Positions 7,736 through 16,213 of a stretch of DNA of 64,000 nt are shown here, one piece after another. Source of the DNA: Streptomyces kaniharaensis (GTDB taxonomy: Bacteria; Actinomycetota; Actinomycetes; Streptomycetales; Streptomycetaceae); assembly GCF_009569385.1 (NCBI RefSeq), contig NZ_WBOF01000001.1, positions 5,371,501 to 5,435,500 on the forward strand. Direction: 5' to 3'. The notes below the pieces were generated by a model. The model did no database searches. It saw only the letters and a program-made list of their open reading frames with translations, and was not told the origin of the DNA. Made by a program: the position numbers and the translations under genes. Numbering within the stretch: the stretch's first letter is position 1; each line of letters starts with the position of its first letter.

Positions 7736-9169
7736 ATGACCGGGCGAGTCGATGCCGCCCGCCCGGCCGCCGTCGTGGTCGGCGGCGGCCTGGCCGGCAT
7801 CACCGCCGCGCTGCGGCTGGCCGAGGCCGGTCACAAGGTCACCCTGGCCGAGGGCCGGCCCCGCCTCGGCGGGCTGGCCTTCTCCTTCCGGCGCGGCGAG
7901 CTGACCGTCGACAACGGCCAGCACGTCTTCCTGCGCTGCTGCACCGCCTACCGCGGCCTGCTCGACCGGCTCGGCGCCACCCGGCTCGTCCACGTCCAGG
8001 ACCGCCTGGACGTCCCGGTGCTGTCCGTCGCCGGGCCCGCGGACTCCCCCGTGCGCACCCTCGGCCGGCTGCGCCGGGCCGGCCTGCCCGTTCCGCTGCA
8101 CCTGGCTTGCAGCCTCGCCCGCTACCCGCACCTCGGCCCGGCCGACCGCGCCCGGGTCGTCCGCGGCGCGCTCGCCCTCCAGAACCTGGACCTCGCCGAC
8201 CCGGCGCTGGACCGGGTCTCCTTCGGCGCGTGGCTGCGCCGCCACGGCCAGAACGAGCGGACCCTCGCCGCCCTGTGGGACCTGGTCGGCGTCGCCACCC
8301 TGAACGCGCGGGCCGATCAGGTGTCGCTGGCCCTGGCCGCGATGGTCTTCAAGACCGGCCTGCTCTCCGACCCGGGCGCCTCCGACATCGGCATCGCCGC
8401 GGTCCCGCTCGGCGCGATCCACCACGACCGGGCGCTCGCCGAGCTGGAACGCGCCGGCGTGACGGTGCTGCTGCGCGCCCGCGTGACGGAGCTCAAGCCG
8501 GGCGCGCCCCAGCATGCCGTCCGCCTGGAGGGCGACGAGCTGCTCACCGCCGACACCGTCGTCCTGGCCGGCGCCCAGGACAGCGCCGCCGCGCTGCTGC
8601 CGCCCGAGGCCGTTGCCGGACAGGACCGGCTGGCCGCCTTCGGCACCTCGCCGATCCTCAACGTCCACGTGATCTACGACCGCAAGGTGCTGCGCCGCCC
8701 GTTCTTCGGGGCCCTCGACTCCCCGGTGCAGTGGGTCTTCGACCGCACCCCGCACTCCGGCCTGGCCGGTACCGCCCTCGGCCGGGAGTACCCGGGCGCC
8801 CAGTACCTGGCGCTGTCGCAGTCCGCCGTCCAGGACGAGATCGACCTTCCGGTCGCCGAGCTGCGCGCCCGCTACCTGCCGGAGCTCGCCCGGCTGCTGC
8901 CCGCCGCTGCCGGCGCCGAGGTGCTGGACTTCTTCGTCACCCGCGAGCGCACCGCCACCTTCGACCCGGCCCCCGGCAGCGCGACGCTGCGCCCGTCGGC
9001 CCGGACGAACGTGCCCGGCCTGCTGCTGGCCGGTTCGTGGACGGCCACCGGCTGGCCCGCGACCATGGAGGGAGCCGTGCGCAGCGGCCACGCCGCGGCC
9101 GACGCGGCGCTCGCCGCGGCCGGCACCCGGCTCCCGGTGGACCGGGGCGACGGGAGGTGGCCGAGGTGA
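7736..9169 (+). CDS. hpnE: hydroxysqualene dehydroxylase HpnE
   Basis: A 477-residue FAD-dependent amine oxidase/phytoene desaturase-like protein. The Rossmann motif VVVGGGLAGITAA starts near residue 13, followed by an acidic residue (LAEGRPRLGG) that binds the FAD ribose; the C-terminal LLLAGSWTATGWPATMEGA matches the second FAD-contact region. HpnE reduces hydroxysqualene to squalene, the third step after HpnD and HpnC. The ATG follows GGGAGGGCCG. The 127-nt spacer before it is the longest in the first half of the operon and could hold a secondary promoter, though I see no clear one. Confidence 0.9.
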   Translation: MTGRVDAARPAAVVVGGGLAGITAALRLAEAGHKVTLAEGRPRLGGLAFSFRRGELTVDNGQHVFLRCCTAYRGLLDRLGATRLVHVQDRLDVPVLSVAGPADSPVRTLGRLRRAGLPVPLHLACSLARYPHLGPADRARVVRGALALQNLDLADPALDRVSFGAWLRRHGQNERTLAALWDLVGVATLNARADQVSLALAAMVFKTGLLSDPGASDIGIAAVPLGAIHHDRALAELERAGVTVLLRARVTELKPGAPQHAVRLEGDELLTADTVVLAGAQDSAAALLPPEAVAGQDRLAAFGTSPILNVHVIYDRKVLRRPFFGALDSPVQWVFDRTPHSGLAGTALGREYPGAQYLALSQSAVQDEIDLPVAELRARYLPELARLLPAAAGAEVLDFFVTRERTATFDPAPGSATLRPSARTNVPGLLLAGSWTATGWPATMEGAVRSGHAAADAALAAAGTRLPVDRGDGRWPR

Positions 9170-9297
9170 CGACCGGCCCCGCCGCCGGCGACCCCGCGAG
9201 AGCCGTCGGCCGTACCGTCGGCCGCTTCGGCCGCACCGACATCGCAAGCATCCGGCCGGCCCGCGTGGTCCGGCACCTTCAGGGAGAGGGAACGCAC

Positions 9298-10386
9298 GTG
9301 GAGTCACGCACCGGCATCGCCGTCGGAGGCACGGCGCACGCCGAACCGGTCTCGGTGCCGGAGCTGCTCGCCCGCAGCCGCACGCTCTGCACCCCGCCGC
9401 TGCGCGCCGCCGTCGCCCGTTTGGCCGCACCGATGGACACCGTCGCGGCGTACCACTTCGGCTGGATCGACCGGGACGGCACCCCGGTCACGGGGGACGG
9501 CGGCAAGGCCGTCCGCCCGGCCCTGGCGCTGCTGTCGGCCCGGGCGGCGGGTGCGCCGTCCGAGGTCGGGGTGGCCGGTGGGGTCGCCGTTGAACTGGTG
9601 CACAACTTCTCCCTGCTCCATGATGATCTGATGGACGGTGACGAGACCCGGCGCCACCGGGCCACCGCCTGGACGGTCTTCGGCCCGGCCCAGGCGATCC
9701 TGGTCGGCGACGCCCTGGCGACGCTCGGGACGGAGGTGCTGCTCGACGCCGGCGTGGCCGGCAGGGCGAGCGCCACCGACGCCGCGCGCGCCGTCCGGCT
9801 GCTCACCACCGCCACCCGCCGGCTCATCGACGGCCAGGCCATGGACGTCGCCTTCGAGCAGCGGGACAGCGTCACCGTCGCCGAGTGCCTGGAGATGGAG
9901 GGCGGCAAGACCGGCGCCCTGCTCGCCGCCGCCTCGGCGATCGGCGCCGTGCTGGCCGGGGCCGACGACAAGGTCTCCGACTCCCTCCAGCGCTACGGCC
10001 ACCACCTGGGCCTGGCCTTCCAGGCGGTGGACGACCTGCTCGGCATCTGGGGCGCCACCGAGGTCACCGGCAAGCCGCACTGGGGCGACCTGCGCCAGCG
10101 CAAGAAGTCCCTGCCGGTCGCCGCCGCCCTGGCCGAGGGCGGCGCCGCCTCCCGCAGGCTGGCCGAAGAGCTGGCCGACCCGAAGGGCCGCGGCGAGGAG
10201 AGCGAGCCCGAACTCGCCGCCCGCGCCGCGCTGATCGAGGAGGCCGGCGGCCGGGCCTGGACCCAGGAGGAGGCCCGCCGCCAGCACACGACTGCCCTCG
10301 CCGCCCTGGACGAGGTGCCCATGTCCGACGAGGTGCGCGAGCACTTCGTCGCACTCGCCGAATTCGTGGTGGTACGAGAGAGGTGA
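9298..10386 (+). CDS. polyprenyl (probably farnesyl) diphosphate synthase
   Basis: About 362 residues of the all-trans polyprenyl synthase family. The first Asp-rich motif is DDLMDGDETRRHR, the second VDDLLGIWG, and the catalytic Lys is in KAVRPALALLS. In a hopanoid operon it most likely makes the farnesyl diphosphate used by HpnD; chain length cannot be decided from sequence by eye. I chose GTG 9298, well placed after AGGGAGAGGG and giving the usual N-terminal length before LLARSRTL. GTG 9166 (44 codons longer, also with a good ribosome site and a GTGA overlap with hpnE) is a real alternative. Confidence 0.85.
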   Translation: MESRTGIAVGGTAHAEPVSVPELLARSRTLCTPPLRAAVARLAAPMDTVAAYHFGWIDRDGTPVTGDGGKAVRPALALLSARAAGAPSEVGVAGGVAVELVHNFSLLHDDLMDGDETRRHRATAWTVFGPAQAILVGDALATLGTEVLLDAGVAGRASATDAARAVRLLTTATRRLIDGQAMDVAFEQRDSVTVAECLEMEGGKTGALLAAASAIGAVLAGADDKVSDSLQRYGHHLGLAFQAVDDLLGIWGATEVTGKPHWGDLRQRKKSLPVAAALAEGGAASRRLAEELADPKGRGEESEPELAARAALIEEAGGRAWTQEEARRQHTTALAALDEVPMSDEVREHFVALAEFVVVRER

Positions 10387-10393
10387 CGTTACG

Positions 10394-12478
10394 TTGACAG
10401 CAACCGCGGACGGCCGGCTCGACCCTGAGTACGATTCCGAGCCGGTCGCGGTGGGCGACCGCCCCCCGGCGCTGCTGGAGGCCGGGCGGTGGCGGCCGGA
10501 AGACGCCGACCCGCCGCGGCCGGGCGGCGAGGCGGACCGCGCGGCGGCCGACGCCCGGGACGCCCTGGCCCGCGCCACCACCCACCTGCTCGCGCTGCAG
10601 AGCCCCGAAGGCTGGTGGAAGGGCGACCTGGAGACCAACGTCACCATGGACGCCGAGGACTTACTGCTCCGGCAGTTCCTCGGAATCCGGACCGAGGAAC
10701 AGACCAAGGCCAGCGCCGAGTGGATCCGCTCCCAGCAGCGCGAGGACGGCACCTGGTCCACCTTCCACGGCGGGCCGCCCGAACTGTCCACCACGGTCGA
10801 GGCGTACGTCGCCCTCAAACTCGCCGGCGACGACCCGAACGCCCCGCACATGCTGGCCGCCGCACGCTACGTCCGCTCCGCCGGGGGCATCGCCGCCGCC
10901 CGGGTCTTCACCCGGATCTGGCTCGCGCTCTTCGGCTGGTGGCCCTGGGAACGGCTCCCGGAGATGCCGCCCGAGATCATCTTCCTGCCCAAGTGGCTCC
11001 CGCTGAACATCTACGCCTTCGGCTGCTGGGCCCGCCAGACCATCGTCCCGCTGACCATCGTCTCGGCCCACCGCCCGGTACGCCCCGCGCCCTTCGCGCT
11101 CACCGAGCTGCACACCGACCCGGACCACCCCTTCCCCGACCGGCCGCTCGCCCCCGCCACCACCTGGGACGGTCTCTTCGAGCGGCTCGACAAGGTCCTG
11201 CACGCCTATCGCCGCCGCGCGCTGCGCCCGCTGCGCCGACACGCCATCGCGCAGGCCCGCCGCTGGATCGTCGAACGGCAGGAGGCCGACGGCTGCTGGG
11301 GCGGCATCCAGCCCCCGGCCGTCTACTCGCTGATCGCCCTGCACCTGGAGGGCTACGAGCTGGAGCATCCGGTGATGCGGGCCGGGCTCGCCTCCTTCGA
11401 CCGCTTCACGGTGCACACCGAGGACGGCCGGCGCTGGCTGGAGGCCTGCCAGTCCCCGGTCTGGGACACCTGCCTGGCCACCATCGCCCTGGTCGACGCC
11501 GGGGTGCCGGCCGACCACCCGGCGCTGGTCTCCGCCGTCGACTGGATGCTCGGCGAGGAGATCCGAAAGCGCGGCGACTGGGCGGTGCGGCGCCCCTCGC
11601 TGGACCCGGGCGGCTGGGCCTTCGAGTTCGAGAACGACACCTACCCCGACATCGACGACACCGCCGAGGTGGTGCTCGCGCTGTGCCGGGTCGCCCACCC
11701 CGACCCGGAGAAGGTCGGCGGGGCGGTGGACCGCGGGGTCCTGTGGAACCTCGGCATGCAGTCCAAGAACGGCGCCTGGGGCGCCTTCGACGTCGACAAC
11801 ACCAGCACGCTGCCGAACAAGCTGCCGTTCTGCGACTTCGGCGAGGTGGTCGACCCGCCGTCCGCCGACGTCACCGCCCACGTGGTGGAGATGCTCGCAG
11901 AGGTGGGCTGGGCGGGGGACCCGCGCACCAAGCGCGGCGTCGAGTGGCTGCTGCGCAACCAGGAGGCCGACGGGTCCTGGTTCGGCCGCTGGGGCACCAA
12001 CTACATCTACGGCACCGGCTCGGTGCTGCCCGCCCTGGTCGCGGCCGGCGTCCCGGACGAGCACCCGGCGATCCGCCAGGCCGTGCGCTGGCTGGAGGAC
12101 CGGCAGAACGGCGACGGCGGCTGGGGCGAGGACATGCGCTCCTACGACGACCCGGCGCACTGGGCCGGGCGCGGCGAGTCCACCGCCTCGCAGACCGCGT
12201 GGGCGCTGATGGCGCTGCTCGCGGCCGGCGAGGGGCCGGACGGTCGGGCCAACCCGGCGGTGGAGCGCGGGGTGGACTGGCTGGTCCGCACCCAGCTGCC
12301 CGAGGGCACCTGGGACGAGCCGCAGTTCACCGGCACCGGCTTCCCGTGGGACTTCTCCATCAACTACCACCTGTACCGGCTCGTCTTCCCCGTCACCGCG
12401 CTCGGCCGCTACCTGGGCGGCCGCCGCACGGCCGGCCGGGAGAGCGGCGCCGCCCCGGCGATCGGGGCGGCGCGGTGA
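10394..12478 (+). CDS. shc: squalene-hopene cyclase
   Basis: A 694-residue class II triterpene cyclase that folds squalene into hopene/hopanol at the membrane. The protonating motif DIDDTA is at about residues 419-424. Several QW repeats stabilise the barrel (for example QSPEGWW, QREDGTW, QEADGCWGG, QSKNGAWGAFD, QNGDGGWGED) and the C-terminal GTGFPWDFSINYHLYR is typical. It starts at TTG 10394, following the 5'-GAGAGG region at the end of the preceding gene; the first residues TATADGRLD resemble streptomycete homologues as I recall them. Codon 90 is TTA, the rare leucine codon read by the developmental tRNA bldA in streptomycetes. It overlaps the next gene by GTGA. Confidence 0.95.
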   Translation: MTATADGRLDPEYDSEPVAVGDRPPALLEAGRWRPEDADPPRPGGEADRAAADARDALARATTHLLALQSPEGWWKGDLETNVTMDAEDLLLRQFLGIRTEEQTKASAEWIRSQQREDGTWSTFHGGPPELSTTVEAYVALKLAGDDPNAPHMLAAARYVRSAGGIAAARVFTRIWLALFGWWPWERLPEMPPEIIFLPKWLPLNIYAFGCWARQTIVPLTIVSAHRPVRPAPFALTELHTDPDHPFPDRPLAPATTWDGLFERLDKVLHAYRRRALRPLRRHAIAQARRWIVERQEADGCWGGIQPPAVYSLIALHLEGYELEHPVMRAGLASFDRFTVHTEDGRRWLEACQSPVWDTCLATIALVDAGVPADHPALVSAVDWMLGEEIRKRGDWAVRRPSLDPGGWAFEFENDTYPDIDDTAEVVLALCRVAHPDPEKVGGAVDRGVLWNLGMQSKNGAWGAFDVDNTSTLPNKLPFCDFGEVVDPPSADVTAHVVEMLAEVGWAGDPRTKRGVEWLLRNQEADGSWFGRWGTNYIYGTGSVLPALVAAGVPDEHPAIRQAVRWLEDRQNGDGGWGEDMRSYDDPAHWAGRGESTASQTAWALMALLAAGEGPDGRANPAVERGVDWLVRTQLPEGTWDEPQFTGTGFPWDFSINYHLYRLVFPVTALGRYLGGRRTAGRESGAAPAIGAAR

Positions 12479-13155
12479 CCACCGCCCCCCTGCTGGTGCT
12501 CTGCGCACTGGGTCCCGAGGTCTGGGCCCTGCGCGGCGGGGACTGGCGCGGCGCCTCGGGCGGGCCGCCGGTGCTGGTCCGTACCGGGGTGGGCCGGCGG
12601 CGCGCCGCCCACGTCGTGCGGCGGCTGCTCGGCTCCGCCCCGGGCGGCTACGGCGCGGTCGTGGTGGCCGGCTTCGGCGCGTCCGTCGCCCCCGGGATGG
12701 CCCCGGGCGACGTGATCGTCGCCGACGGCGTACGGGACGCGGAGGGCAACCTCTTCGCGGTCGGCTCGGCCGCGGAGCTCGTCCGGGCCCTCAAGGAGCA
12801 CGGCCTGACCGCGCACACCGGGATGCACCACACCGCCGACCACGTGGTCCGCGGCCTCGAACGGCGGGCCCTGCACCTGCAGGGCGCGCTCGCCGTCGAC
12901 ATGGAGGCCGCCGCCGTCCTGGCCACCCTGCGCGAGCTGCGGCCGGCGCTGCCCGCGGCCGTCCTGCGCGTCGTGGTGGACACCCCCGAGCGCGAGCTGC
13001 TGCGGCCCGGCACCCTGCCCGCGGGGGTGCGCGCCTGGCGGACCCTGCGGGCGACCGTCCCCGCCCTCGTCGACTGGCACCGGCAGGAGCTGCCGACCGT
13101 CGCCCCGGACCCGAACCACCCCACATCCTCGACGCTCCCTCAGGAGGCGAGCTAG
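12475..13155 (+). CDS. hpnG: hopanoid-associated nucleoside phosphorylase (HpnG-like)
   Basis: A 226-residue protein of the purine nucleoside phosphorylase/MTA nucleosidase fold. The phosphate/ribose region GFGASVAPGMAPGDVIVAD and the ribose-binding VDMEAAA are visible. HpnG releases adenine from adenosylhopane to give a ribosyl- (phosphoribosyl-) hopane, one step after HpnH. The GTG is in a GTGA overlap with the shc stop, which fixes the start although the frame is open upstream. A degraded member of the nucleosidase family is the alternative, but the operon context makes HpnG very likely. Confidence 0.85.
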   Translation: MTTAPLLVLCALGPEVWALRGGDWRGASGGPPVLVRTGVGRRRAAHVVRRLLGSAPGGYGAVVVAGFGASVAPGMAPGDVIVADGVRDAEGNLFAVGSAAELVRALKEHGLTAHTGMHHTADHVVRGLERRALHLQGALAVDMEAAAVLATLRELRPALPAAVLRVVVDTPERELLRPGTLPAGVRAWRTLRATVPALVDWHRQELPTVAPDPNHPTSSTLPQEAS

Positions 13156-13157
13156 CC

Positions 13158-14186
13158 ATGGCCATGCCGCTGCGCCAGACCGTGCGGGTCGGCACCTACC
13201 TCATGCAGCAGAAGCTGCTCAAGCGGCGGGACAAGTTCCCGCTGATCGTCGAGCTCGAACCGCTGTTCGCCTGCAATCTGGCCTGCGAGGGCTGCGGCAA
13301 GATCCAGCACCCGGCGGGCGTCCTGAAGCAGCGGATGCCGGTCGCCCAGGCGGTCGGCGCGGTCCTGGAGTCGGGCGCCCCGATGGTCTCGATCGCCGGC
13401 GGCGAGCCGCTGATGCACCCGCAGATCGACGAGATCGTCCGCCAGCTGGTCGAGCGCCGCAAGTACGTCTTCCTCTGCACCAACGCCCTGCTGCTGCGCA
13501 AGAAGATCGACAAGTTCCGCCCCTCGCCGTACTTCACCTTCGCCGTGCACATCGACGGCTTGCGCGAGCGGCACGACGAGTCGGTGGCCAAGGAGGGCAC
13601 CTTCGACGAGGCGGTGGCGGCGATCAAGGAGGCCAAGCAGCGAGGCTTCCGGGTCACCACCAACAGCACCTTCTTCAACACCGACACCCCGCAGACCGTC
13701 ATCGAGGTCCTGGACTACCTCAACGACGAGCTCAAGGTCGACGAGATGATGATCTCCCCGGCCTATGCCTACGAGAAGGCCCCCGACCAGGAGCACTTCC
13801 TCGGCGTCGAGCAGACCCGCGACCTCTTCCGCAAGGCCTTCGCCGGCGGCAACCGCAAGCGGTGGCGGCTCAACCACAGTCCGCTCTTCCTGGACTTCCT
13901 GGAAGGCAAGAAGGACTTCGAGTGCACCCCCTGGGGCATTCCCAACTACTCGCTGTTCGGCTGGCAGCGGCCGTGCTACCTGATGGCCGACGGCTACGTG
14001 CCCACCTACCGCGAGCTCGTCGAGCAGACCGACTGGAGCAAGTACGGCCGCGGCCGGGACCCGCGCTGCGAAAACTGCATGGCCCACTGCGGCTACGAGC
14101 CGACCGCGGTGCTCGCCACCATGGGTTCGCTCAAGGAGTCGCTGCGCGCGATCACCGAGACGGCCACCGCCAACCGCGGCCACTGA
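13158..14186 (+). CDS. hpnH: adenosyl-hopene transferase HpnH (radical SAM)
   Basis: A 342-residue radical SAM enzyme with the CxxxCxxC cluster motif at C39, C43 and C46 and the glycine-rich SAM site SIAGGEPLMHP. HpnH adds a 5'-deoxyadenosyl radical to hopene to give adenosylhopane, the entry to C35 hopanoids. A C-terminal Cys-rich stretch (CENCMAHCGYEP) is as in the family. The ATG is preceded by AGGAGG overlapping the end of hpnG. In the S. coelicolor cluster, as I remember it, an ispG-like gene follows hpnH; here there is only a 116-nt spacer with a GC hairpin before dxs. Confidence 0.92.
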   Translation: MAMPLRQTVRVGTYLMQQKLLKRRDKFPLIVELEPLFACNLACEGCGKIQHPAGVLKQRMPVAQAVGAVLESGAPMVSIAGGEPLMHPQIDEIVRQLVERRKYVFLCTNALLLRKKIDKFRPSPYFTFAVHIDGLRERHDESVAKEGTFDEAVAAIKEAKQRGFRVTTNSTFFNTDTPQTVIEVLDYLNDELKVDEMMISPAYAYEKAPDQEHFLGVEQTRDLFRKAFAGGNRKRWRLNHSPLFLDFLEGKKDFECTPWGIPNYSLFGWQRPCYLMADGYVPTYRELVEQTDWSKYGRGRDPRCENCMAHCGYEPTAVLATMGSLKESLRAITETATANRGH

Positions 14187-14218
14187 GCGGGGAGGTGGCG
14201 CCCCCTTCAGCAGCCCCC

Positions 14219-14247
14219 GCCGGCCCGGGCCGCACGCCCGGGCCGGC
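14219..14247 (+). terminator. GC hairpin between hpnH and dxs
   Basis: Perfect 12-bp inverted repeat (GCCGGCCCGGGC / GCCCGGGCCGGC) with a 5-nt loop, 33 nt after the hpnH stop. It could reduce transcription into dxs and the aminotransferase gene, or protect the 3' end of the upstream message. Confidence 0.55.
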
Positions 14248-14302
14248 CCGCCCCCACCGGGCGGAAGCACCACCGCACCACTTCGAGTCGTGAGGTGTAC
14301 CC

Positions 14303-16213
14303 ATGTCACTGCTCTCCAGCGTCACATCCCCGGCCGACGTGCGGAAGCTCCCGGCGGCCGAACTGCCGCTGCTCGCCGACGAGATCCGCGACTTCCTGAT
14401 CGACGCCGTCACCCGGACCGGCGGACACCTCGGCCCCAACCTCGGCGTGGTGGAACTGACCATCGCGCTGCACCGGGTCTTCGACTCCCCCTACGACCGG
14501 ATCGTCTTCGACACCGGCCACCAGAGCTACGTCCACAAACTGCTCACCGGCCGCCAGGACTTCTCGAAGCTGCGGATGAAGGGCGGCTTGTCCGGCTACC
14601 CGTCCCGCGCCGAGTCCGAACACGACCTGGTCGAGAACTCGCACGCCTCCACCGCCCTGTCCTACGCCGACGGCCTCGCCAAGGCCGCCCAGCTGCTCGG
14701 CCAGCACGACCGGCGGATCGTGGCGGTCATCGGCGACGGCGCGCTCACCGGCGGGCTCGCCTGGGAGGCGCTCAACAACATCGCCGACGCCAAGGACCGC
14801 CCGGTCGTCATCGTCGTCAACGACAACGAACGCTCCTACGCCAGGACGATCGGCGGTCTCGCCAACCACCTCGCCGCCCTGCGCACCACCCAGGGCTACG
14901 AACGCTTCCTCGCCCTCGGCAAGGAGGCGCTGCAACGCACCCCGCTCGTCGGCCAGCCGATCTTCGACGCGCTGCACGGCGCCAAGAAGGGGTTCAAGGA
15001 CGCCTTCGCCCCCCAGGGCATGTTCGAGGACCTCGGACTGAAGTACCTCGGGCCGATCGACGGCCACGACCTGACCGCCCTGGAGTCCGCACTGACCAAG
15101 GCTCGCGGCTTCGGCGGCCCGGTCATCGTGCACTGCCTGACCGTCAAGGGGCGCGGCTACCGCCCCGCCGAACAGGACGAGGCGGACCGCTTCCACGCCG
15201 TCAACCCGATCGACCCGTACACCTGCCTGCCGATCTCGCCCACCGGCGGCGTCTCCTGGACCTCGGTGTTCGGCGACGAGATGGTGGCGCTCGGCGCGGA
15301 GCGGCCCGACCTGGTGGCGATCACCGCGGCGATGCTCCAGCCGGTCGGGCTGGCCCGCTTCGCCAAGGCCTACCCGACCCGCATCTTCGACGTCGGCATC
15401 GCCGAGCAGCACGCCGTCACCAGCGCGGCCGGCCTGGCCACCGGCGGCCTCCACCCGGTCGTCGCGGTCTACGCGACGTTCCTCAACCGAGCCTTCGACC
15501 AGGTCCTGATGGACGTCGCCCTGCACAGGCTCGGCGTCACCTTCGTCCTCGACCGCTCCGGCGTGACCGGCCCGGACGGCGCCTCGCACAACGGCATGTG
15601 GGACATGTCGATCCTCCAGGTCGTCCCCGGCCTGCGGCTGGCCGCCCCGCGCGACGCCGACCAGTTGCGCGCCCAGCTGCGCGAGGCCGTCGACGTCGCC
15701 GACGCCCCGACCGTCGTCCGCTTCCCGAAGGCGAACATCGGGCCCGCCGTGCCGGCGGTCGAGCGGATCGGCGGAGTGGACGTCCTGCTGCGCACCGGGG
15801 AACTGCCGGAGATCCTGCTGGTCGCGGTCGGCACCACCGCCTCCGCCTGCCTGGACGCCGCCCGGCTGCTGCTCGCCGAGGGCTTCACCGCCACCGTCGT
15901 CGACCCGCGGTGGGTCAAGCCCGTGGATCCGGCGCTGCCCGGGCTCGCCGCCGCGCACCTTCTGGTCGTCACCGTCGAGGACAACGGCCGGGTGGGTGGC
16001 GTCGGCGCCGCCGTGGCCCAGGCGCTGCGCGACGCCGACGTGGACGTGCCGGTACGGGTGCTCGGCCTGCCGCAGGCGTTCCTCGGCCACGCAGCGCGCG
16101 GCGAGATCCTGGAGGAGACCGGGCTGACCGGCACCGGGGTCGCGGCCCAGACCGCCGTCTTCGCCAAGAACCTGCTACCGACCCGAGGAGCGAACCCGCA
16201 CCATGCCGGCTGA
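14303..16213 (+). CDS. dxs: 1-deoxy-D-xylulose-5-phosphate synthase
   Basis: A 636-residue thiamine diphosphate enzyme that condenses pyruvate and glyceraldehyde 3-phosphate, the first step of the MEP isoprenoid pathway. The ThDP-Mg motif starts at about residue 146 (GDGALTGG, ending in the EALNN region), the catalytic Glu lies in VGIAEQHAVT, and SHNGMWD matches the C-terminal half. Start ATG 14303 follows GAGGTG. In a hopanoid operon it is probably a second, cluster-dedicated dxs that boosts precursor supply (inference; a housekeeping copy cannot be seen here). It overlaps the aminotransferase gene by 11 nt. Confidence 0.93.
   Translation: MSLLSSVTSPADVRKLPAAELPLLADEIRDFLIDAVTRTGGHLGPNLGVVELTIALHRVFDSPYDRIVFDTGHQSYVHKLLTGRQDFSKLRMKGGLSGYPSRAESEHDLVENSHASTALSYADGLAKAAQLLGQHDRRIVAVIGDGALTGGLAWEALNNIADAKDRPVVIVVNDNERSYARTIGGLANHLAALRTTQGYERFLALGKEALQRTPLVGQPIFDALHGAKKGFKDAFAPQGMFEDLGLKYLGPIDGHDLTALESALTKARGFGGPVIVHCLTVKGRGYRPAEQDEADRFHAVNPIDPYTCLPISPTGGVSWTSVFGDEMVALGAERPDLVAITAAMLQPVGLARFAKAYPTRIFDVGIAEQHAVTSAAGLATGGLHPVVAVYATFLNRAFDQVLMDVALHRLGVTFVLDRSGVTGPDGASHNGMWDMSILQVVPGLRLAAPRDADQLRAQLREAVDVADAPTVVRFPKANIGPAVPAVERIGGVDVLLRTGELPEILLVAVGTTASACLDAARLLLAEGFTATVVDPRWVKPVDPALPGLAAAHLLVVTVEDNGRVGGVGAAVAQALRDADVDVPVRVLGLPQAFLGHAARGEILEETGLTGTGVAAQTAVFAKNLLPTRGANPHHAG

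Noticed and set aside
7367..9430. Minus-strand open frame opposite hpnD/hpnE
   Set aside because: Arg/Pro/Gly-rich shadow; hpnE has full FAD motifs on the plus strand.
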